Below, in pieces: positions 58,863 through 64,000 of a DNA stretch of 64,000 nucleotides (positions within the stretch are counted from its first letter, which is position 1; the number at the start of each line of letters is the position of its first letter). Source of the stretch: Sorex araneus. Lineage: Eukaryota > Chordata > Mammalia > Eulipotyphla > Soricidae. Where the stretch lies: positions 142,298,925-142,362,924 of the forward strand of contig NC_073304.1 in assembly GCF_027595985.1 (NCBI RefSeq), written 5' to 3'. A program made the translations under genes and the position numbers. The notes under the pieces are model-generated. The model did no database searches, had not been told where the DNA came from, and saw only the letters and a list, made by a program, of their open reading frames with translations.

Positions 58863-59699
58863 ATTCTTTATTATATATCCTGGTACAGTGCAAAATATTT
58901 TCTACCATTCAGTTGGGAGTCTTTGCTTTAAAATGCCTTTGCTTTACAATCATAGCTTCATATTGCTGTACAGAAGTTTTTTAATTTGATGTAATTCCAT
59001 TTATTTATTTTTGCTTTGATTTTCCTTGCCTGTGGAATTGTCACTGATGCCAATATCTTGGAATTTTTTGCTTGGCTATTTTTCTATGTGCTTTATGCAC
59101 TTTCAGGTCTAACAGAAATTAAACTATCTTCATTTATCGATATGATGTGTGACAGCATTACAATTTCATTATTTTGTTGTAGCTATTAAGTTCTCCAAAG
59201 TCATTCATTGAAAATAATTTTCTCTATTTAGCCACTTCTTGCGTATGTTTTTTCATAAATTAACTCTCTATATGTTTAAGAATGTATTTATGAACTTTCA
59301 ATTCTATTCCATTGATCTGCGTGTATATTTTTGGTTTACTAGCACACTGTTTTGCTTATTAGTTTTTTAGTGTGCTTAAAAATTTGAGAGTATGATGCTT
59401 CTTTTTTTCTTTGTATAATGTTTGTAGTTTCATATAAGCTTCAGTAATGCTTTATTTATTCTTTGAAGAATAACAATGAAGTTTTGATAGAGATTGAATA
59501 TTTTTTTGCTTTGTGTAGATGATCACTTTAACTGTTAATTCTTCTAGTCCTTGATAACAGAAAAATCTTTCCATTTTCCCATGCCAATATTTCTTTAAAC
59601 AATGATTTACAGTTTTTAATGTAGAAATATTTCACCTCCTATGTTGACTCCTAGGTACTTATTTTAATCTGATCCTAAATGAACTCCCTTTCAGGGGGG

Positions 59700-59855
59700 A
59701 GGGGTAGGTGTGTGTAGACCACATTTTGCCTACTCAGAGATGCTCAGAGATCATTCTCACAGGGCTCAGAGGACCGTGTGGTACTAGCAATAAAAACAGG
59801 GTTGATAGCATGTAAGGCGAGTGTCTTGGCCATCCTATCTCTCTGGCATTGTTTT
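59700..59855 (-). mobile_element. SOR-like SINE in antisense L1
   Basis: gtgtgtagaccacattttgc to catcctatctctctggcatt. Confidence 0.65.
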
Positions 59856-59924
59856 CTTAATTTATTTCTTTTCTAGTTTGTAGTTTGCATACAGAAATGC
59901 AACAGCTTTTTGTTGTTTTGTTTG

Positions 59925-60092
59925 GGGGGGCACATTGATTTTTACTTAGGGAATATTCCCTTCTCTTGCTCATTGCTCTGGAATTTATCCACATCAGTGC
60001 TCAAGGACACAAGCCCGGAATCTAACTCAGATTCACACAATCCTCACACAAGCCAGACAAACACTTTGTCACTGAGATACATCCCCAACCTG
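59925..60092 (-). mobile_element. SINE-like element in antisense L1, diverged
   Basis: ggggggcacattgattttta to gtcactgagatacatccccaa. The tRNA-like end is recognisable. Confidence 0.5.
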
Positions 60093-60331
60093 CAACAGAA
60101 TTTTCATATTGATTTTATTACCTGCCATTTTATTGTACCGATTTACAGCTTCTAATAAATTCCAGTGGAACCTTTGGGATTTTCTATGCATGTTATGTAT
60201 TTTATTTCTTTTCCCTTTTATTTCTTTGCCTTGCTAACTCTGACAGGGACTTCCAACATTTTGTTGAGTAACAGTAATGAGTGAAGTTCCTTGTGTGTTA
60301 TTTTATTTTAGAGAAAAAAAGTTTAGCTTTT

Positions 60332-61166
60332 CCTCCAGCATGTGAGGCACGTTTCCAAGCCATGGAGCAGACCTCCTGGTCCTGATCTCTACTACTCTTG
60401 GGTGTTAGGAGGGAACACCAAGTAAAGGATGTTGGGAAGACTCATTCGGGTTGAAAGATGCATGCTAAAAGTAGACTATAGACTGAACACGATGGCCGCT
60501 CAATACCTCTATTGCAAACCACAACACCCAAAAGGAGAGAGGGAGCAAAAGAGAATGCCCTGCCACAGAGGCGGGGTGGGGTGCTGAGACCATTGGTGGT
60601 GGAAAATGGGCACTGGTGGATGGATGGGTACTCGATCATTGTATGACTGAAACGCAAGCATGAAAGTCTGTCAGCCTGTAACTGTACCTCACGGTGATTC
60701 ACTAATAAAAAAAAAAAGTAAAGAAAAAGAAATTCAAATTTCTAACTGAAACTTGAAAAAAGAAAGAAAGAAAGAAAATTACTGTAATACTAATGTATGA
60801 TGGTCCTCATTCTCCACAACCACAAGCCACACCTGTAAAGGATTGAAAACCTCTGGCTATCAATTGCCAGATAGCTGATTGGTGTGCAGACAGGTGCTGA
60901 TCTTTAGATCAGTTAAGAAGGCTGAAAGCCACCAATTGAAACCCAGCAGTTTCTAATCAACTCATCAACTCCCAGCTTACCTCTGTTCATTAGCTTGAAT
61001 TATCTACCTAACAATACAGGCATTTGAAAGTGCTAACAAATCGGACTCAAATCACCATCACTTCTTTCCTTTGATAACCTATCCCATGACTAAAAGTTCC
61101 TCTGTTTCCCTTTGTGAAACTATAGTTTGTGAAAATAAACAATGTAAACTCAAAAAAAAAAAAAAC
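60332..61166 (+). mobile_element. L1 insertion with 5' inversion and 3'-flank (transduced) segment
   Basis: Flanks agtttagctttt (60320-60331) and agttcagctttt (61167-61178) agree with one mismatch, and the host antisense L1 continues across them. Segment 60332-60408 is L1 3'UTR in reverse; 60409-60715 is the following 3'UTR part in forward orientation ending in an A-rich tail (the twin-priming pattern). Then about 415 bp of non-L1 DNA (60735-61150) ends in aataaa (61134-61139) and a second poly(A) (61152-61164). Confidence 0.7.
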
Positions 61167-61252
61167 CAGTTCAGCTTTTCATCATTGAGCATGTTAATTG
61201 TGTATGAACTTTACATTGAAGTGAATTCCTTCTGTCCCTATTTTGTTGGTAG

Positions 61253-61442
61253 GTTTTCTTTCTTTTCTTTTTTTTTTTGGTTTTTGGGTCACACCTGGTG
61301 ATGCACAGGGGTTACTCCTGGCTGATGCACTCAGGAATTACTCCTGGCCATACTCAGGGGACCATATGGGATGCTGGGAATCAAATCCAGGTTTGCCAAG
61401 TGCAAGGCAAACACCTACCCCCTGTGCTATCGCTACAGCACC
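61253..61442 (-). mobile_element. SOR SINE, full length, in antisense L1
   Basis: tgttggtag at 61244-61252 and 61443-61451. On the plus strand it opens with T-rich tail plus tttgggtcacacctggtgat and closes with gtgctatcgctacagcacc. Confidence 0.9.
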
Positions 61443-61744
61443 TGTTGGTAGTTTTTAAGCTACAAACAGATGTTAGCTTATTAATATGACTGTCTGATTT
61501 TAATCTTTTATTGTGTTAGTGTACAGTGTATTACCTTAATTTGCCTGCATATGTTGAATTGTCCTGGCATTCATGGAATAAATCCCACTCGATCATAATG
61601 ATGGTCTTTTTAATCTTTTTTGAAGTTGATTAGCTAAGATTTTACTGAGGATCTTTGTGTATATGTTCCTCAGGGGTATTTGGTCTGCAGAGTTTGTGTA
61701 TGTGGTATGGAACAGATTTTATAGTAAGAAATTTGGACTTGGAA

Positions 61745-62045
61745 CCATAAATACAATACAGGGGTTAACGTGTATGTCCTGCATATGATTGACCTCAGTT
61801 TGATCCTCATAGTCCCCCAAGCATCACGAGGCACAGCCTTAGAGGCCTTCAAGCATTTCAGGGTATTGCTGTGGGGGGGTATTGCTGAGCACCCTTAGAG
61901 TGGCCTGGGTAATCCCGTTTCTCAGGACCCAAACAACACTGTACCCTTGGATCCTCACATTGAACCTCCAGTCAGGCTGCTTAGTATTGCTGGCGGTAAC
62001 CTCCAGACCACTGGCACACTGCTTAGAGAGCTGGTCCCACATAAA
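61745..62045 (+). mobile_element. Older long tRNA-SINE variant
   Basis: A SINE head-like stretch (ccataaatacaatacagggg, cctcagtttgatcctcatag) continues into a longer 3' part with gagcacccttagagtggcct. The phrase gagtggcctggg also occurs at 6911. Confidence 0.5.
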
Positions 62046-62251
62046 ATAGAAATGAAATAATTTATATTTGAAAAATAAGCCTAAGCTTTCTGGCCTTATT
62101 GTGTCCCCATATATGTTGCTTCAACCTAAGGAAATAACAGGAAAACTAAAATTCACATCATACCATTTATGTACAGATATTGCATATTCACATCACTATT
62201 TAACAATGCCCGAACTGTAAATAAGTATGCAGTGAAAATATTTTTTAAATT

Positions 62252-62416
62252 TTTTTATTTTTTAATTTTTAAATTTTTTTATTTTTTATTAGTGAATCGC
62301 CATGAGTTACAGTTACAAACTTGTGAGCTTTCATGTTTGCATTTTGTTTATATCCATCCACCAGTGCCCAGTCCCCTCCACCAATGTTCCCAGTATCCCT
62401 CTCACCCTCCCACCCC
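62252..62416 (-). mobile_element. Very short L1 3' end insertion, 24-bp TSD
   Basis: A perfect 24-bp duplication (62228-62251, 62417-62440) flanks 165 bp that is the reverse of a T-rich tail plus L1 3'UTR end (agtgaatcgccatgagttac, ccaccagtgcccagtcccct). Confidence 0.88.
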
Positions 62417-62468
62417 TGCAGTGAAAATATTTTTTAAATTAAATATTTAAATTAAAATTTCCAATGGA

Positions 62469-63144
62469 TGTGGCACTGTTTACAATAGCCAAAATCTGGA
62501 AAAAAACCCAAGTGCCCAAGAACAGATGACTGTCTAAAGAAATTTTGGTACATCTACACAATGGAATACTATGCAGTTGTTAGAAAAGATGAAGTAATGA
62601 AATTTGCATTTAAGTGGATCAACATGGTAAGTGTTGAATCAGAAAGAGAGGGATAGACATAGAAGATTGCACTCATCTGTGGAATATAAAGTAGCAGAAT
62701 AGAAGGCTAACACCCAAGAATAGTAGAAATAAGGACCAGGAGGTTTGCCCCATGGCTTGGAAGCCAGCCTCACATGCTGGGGCAAAAGACAGCTCAGATA
62801 GTGAAGAAAACATCAAGTAAAGGGTATTTGGAGGACCTGCTCAGGTTGGGAGATGTGTGTTGAATGTAGACTATAGATTGAACACAATGGCCACTCAATG
62901 CCTCTATTGTAAACCACAATACCCAAAAAGAGAGAGAGAACAAAAAGGAATGCCCTGCCACAGAGGCAGAATGGGTGGGGGGTGATGTGGTGGTGGTGGT
63001 AGGAGGGATATTGTAATCACTGGTGGTGGAGAATGGGCACCGGTGGAGGGATGGGTACTTGAGTATTGTATGACTGAAAAACAAACATGAAAATTTCTAT
63101 GTATGTAACTGTACCTCACGGTGATTCACTAATTTAAAAAACTG
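62469..63144 (+). mobile_element. L1 insertion, 5'-truncated, 8-bp TSD
   Basis: ccaatgga at 62461-62468 and 63145-63152. It runs from the last part of ORF2 (gttagaaaagatgaagtaat; a small deletion near 62630) through the 3'UTR to ctcacggtgattcactaatt and a short A-rich tail. Confidence 0.85.
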
Positions 63145-63365
63145 CCAATGGAATATAATGTATATAGCCATTAAAATAAGTATGCAAATATATTGTGACA
63201 AGAAAAATGTTAATATTATAATGCTAAATAAAAGATAGGAAACTTTATGATACAGAGATTACAGCTCTATATAAATATATGCGTGCTGTATAGTTACATA
63301 TAATGCAGAAATATGAAAACACAAGACCCCAAATATTTACCAGAATTTTATATAGCACTGCACTA

Positions 63366-63632
63366 TAGCACTGTCATCCCATCCTGTTGTTTATCAATTT
63401 GCTCAAGCAGGCACCAGTAACGTCTCCATTGTGAGACGTTATTGATGCCAAAAAAATTTGGTATTTTTTTTTGCATACCAAATATGCCACGTGTAGCTTG
63501 CTGGGCTCTGCCATGCAAGTGGGATACTCTCGATAGCTTGCCAGGCTCTCCAAGAGGGACAGAGGAATCAAACCCAGATTGGCTGTGAGCAAGGAAAATG
63601 CCCTACCCACTGTGCTATCGCTGCAGTCCAAA
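63366..63632 (-). mobile_element. tRNA-headed SINE with RTE-type 3' tail
   Basis: The minus strand begins ggactgcagcgatagcacag, has the tRNA-like gattcctctgtccctcttgg region, the body with aagctatcgagagtatccca, and the tail aatggagacgttactggtgc. A T-rich insertion (63455-63475) interrupts the body. Confidence 0.82.
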
Positions 63633-63732
63633 AGGTTATGTATCCATCATTTTTATTTTTGTTACTGTGGCTATTCAAGTACATCACATTCATTGCTTTT
63701 GGTAATCAGAAAAAAATCTTTTTTTTTTTTTT

Positions 63733-63805
63733 TGCCAGTGCTGATATTTGAAACTCAACCCTCACATGTGCAAGGGAAGCACTTTACTACTGAGCAGGAA
63801 AAAAT
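63733..63805 (-). mobile_element. SINE head fragment, antisense
   Basis: gccagtgctgatatttgaaa to gcaagggaagcactttacta. Confidence 0.45.
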
Positions 63806-64000
63806 CACTTAGAATGAAACAAGATGAGAACTTGAATGGCATCATCTTTAAGAGACTAAAAATTATAAGAGTAAAACTTGCCAACTTTCTATCTGGATCA
63901 TTTTGTTTCCTTCTTTAAAATATTTTCCTTTTCAAGTCCATACAGGTCCAATAAGGAAACAAAATATGTCCAACCAACTTAATTGAGTTATTAAATGGAC

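Larger units (their letters stand above)
58445..61720 (-). mobile_element. Old L1 ORF2 segment, antisense, host to nested insertions
   Basis: The antisense ORF2 signature runs through 58490-58770, 58870-59690, 60100-60331, then 61167-61252 and 61443-61720 (tccattgatctgcgtgtata, ccattttatt..., cattcatggaataaatccca, ttactgaggatctttgtgta). It is broken by SINEs at 58775, 59700, 59925 and 61253 and by the L1 insertion 60332-61166. Confidence 0.75.

Overview
The window is mammalian nuclear DNA, almost certainly from a shrew of the genus Sorex. It has no bacterial-style gene density. It is packed with a tRNA-headed SINE whose head (ggggctggagcgatagca...) and tail (gtgacccaaaaagcaaaa) match the Sorex SOR family as I remember it. 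Around these lie several generations of L1, older MIR/L2 remnants, an RTE-clade LINE, and simple repeats grown out of SINE tails.

Only one exon of a host gene is visible: the first coding exon of RALGAPA2 on the minus strand (25993-26098), inside a CpG island (about 25430-26880). Positions 1-25992 are therefore RALGAPA2 intron 1. Positions from about 26300 to 64000 are upstream intergenic DNA. No other host exon was recognised. A nearly intact but frameshifted processed copy of PLP2 (27007-27927) sits about 0.9 kb upstream of the RALGAPA2 start codon, in the opposite orientation. A U6 snRNA retropseudogene lies at 45757-45863.

Intron side (1-25992): antisense L1 at 1380-4270, split by an RTE-tailed element with a 7-bp target-site duplication (TSD); L1 insertions at 8712-9684 (11-bp TSD) and 15239-16395 (18-bp perfect TSD); an L1 split by a SOR SINE at 17888-18057 (17-bp TSD); and many older SINEs. 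Intergenic side: RTE-tailed element plus a rearranged RTE LINE (30589-32588); L1 at 33202-34322 (13-bp TSD); a CT-rich tract that may be part of an LTR (34336-34860); an 839-bp RTE-tailed composite element (42291-43129, 9-bp TSD); two very long GGAA/GAAA tracts (47760-48148, 54003-54543); and an antisense L1 (58445-61720) carrying a nested L1 insertion that looks twin-primed and 3'-transducing (60332-61166).

The most coherent system is an RTE retrotransposition partnership. About ten copies of three different architectures (the autonomous RTE LINE, a tRNA-headed SINE, and a roughly 0.6-0.84 kb composite element) converge on the same 3' end of about 50 bp followed by short tandem repeats. This is what is expected if the RTE reverse transcriptase mobilises all three. 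The ordinary SOR SINEs have the same kind of tRNA head but an A-rich tail, which is consistent with L1 mobilisation. Boundaries quoted with a TSD were read from the sequence; all other repeat boundaries are approximate.
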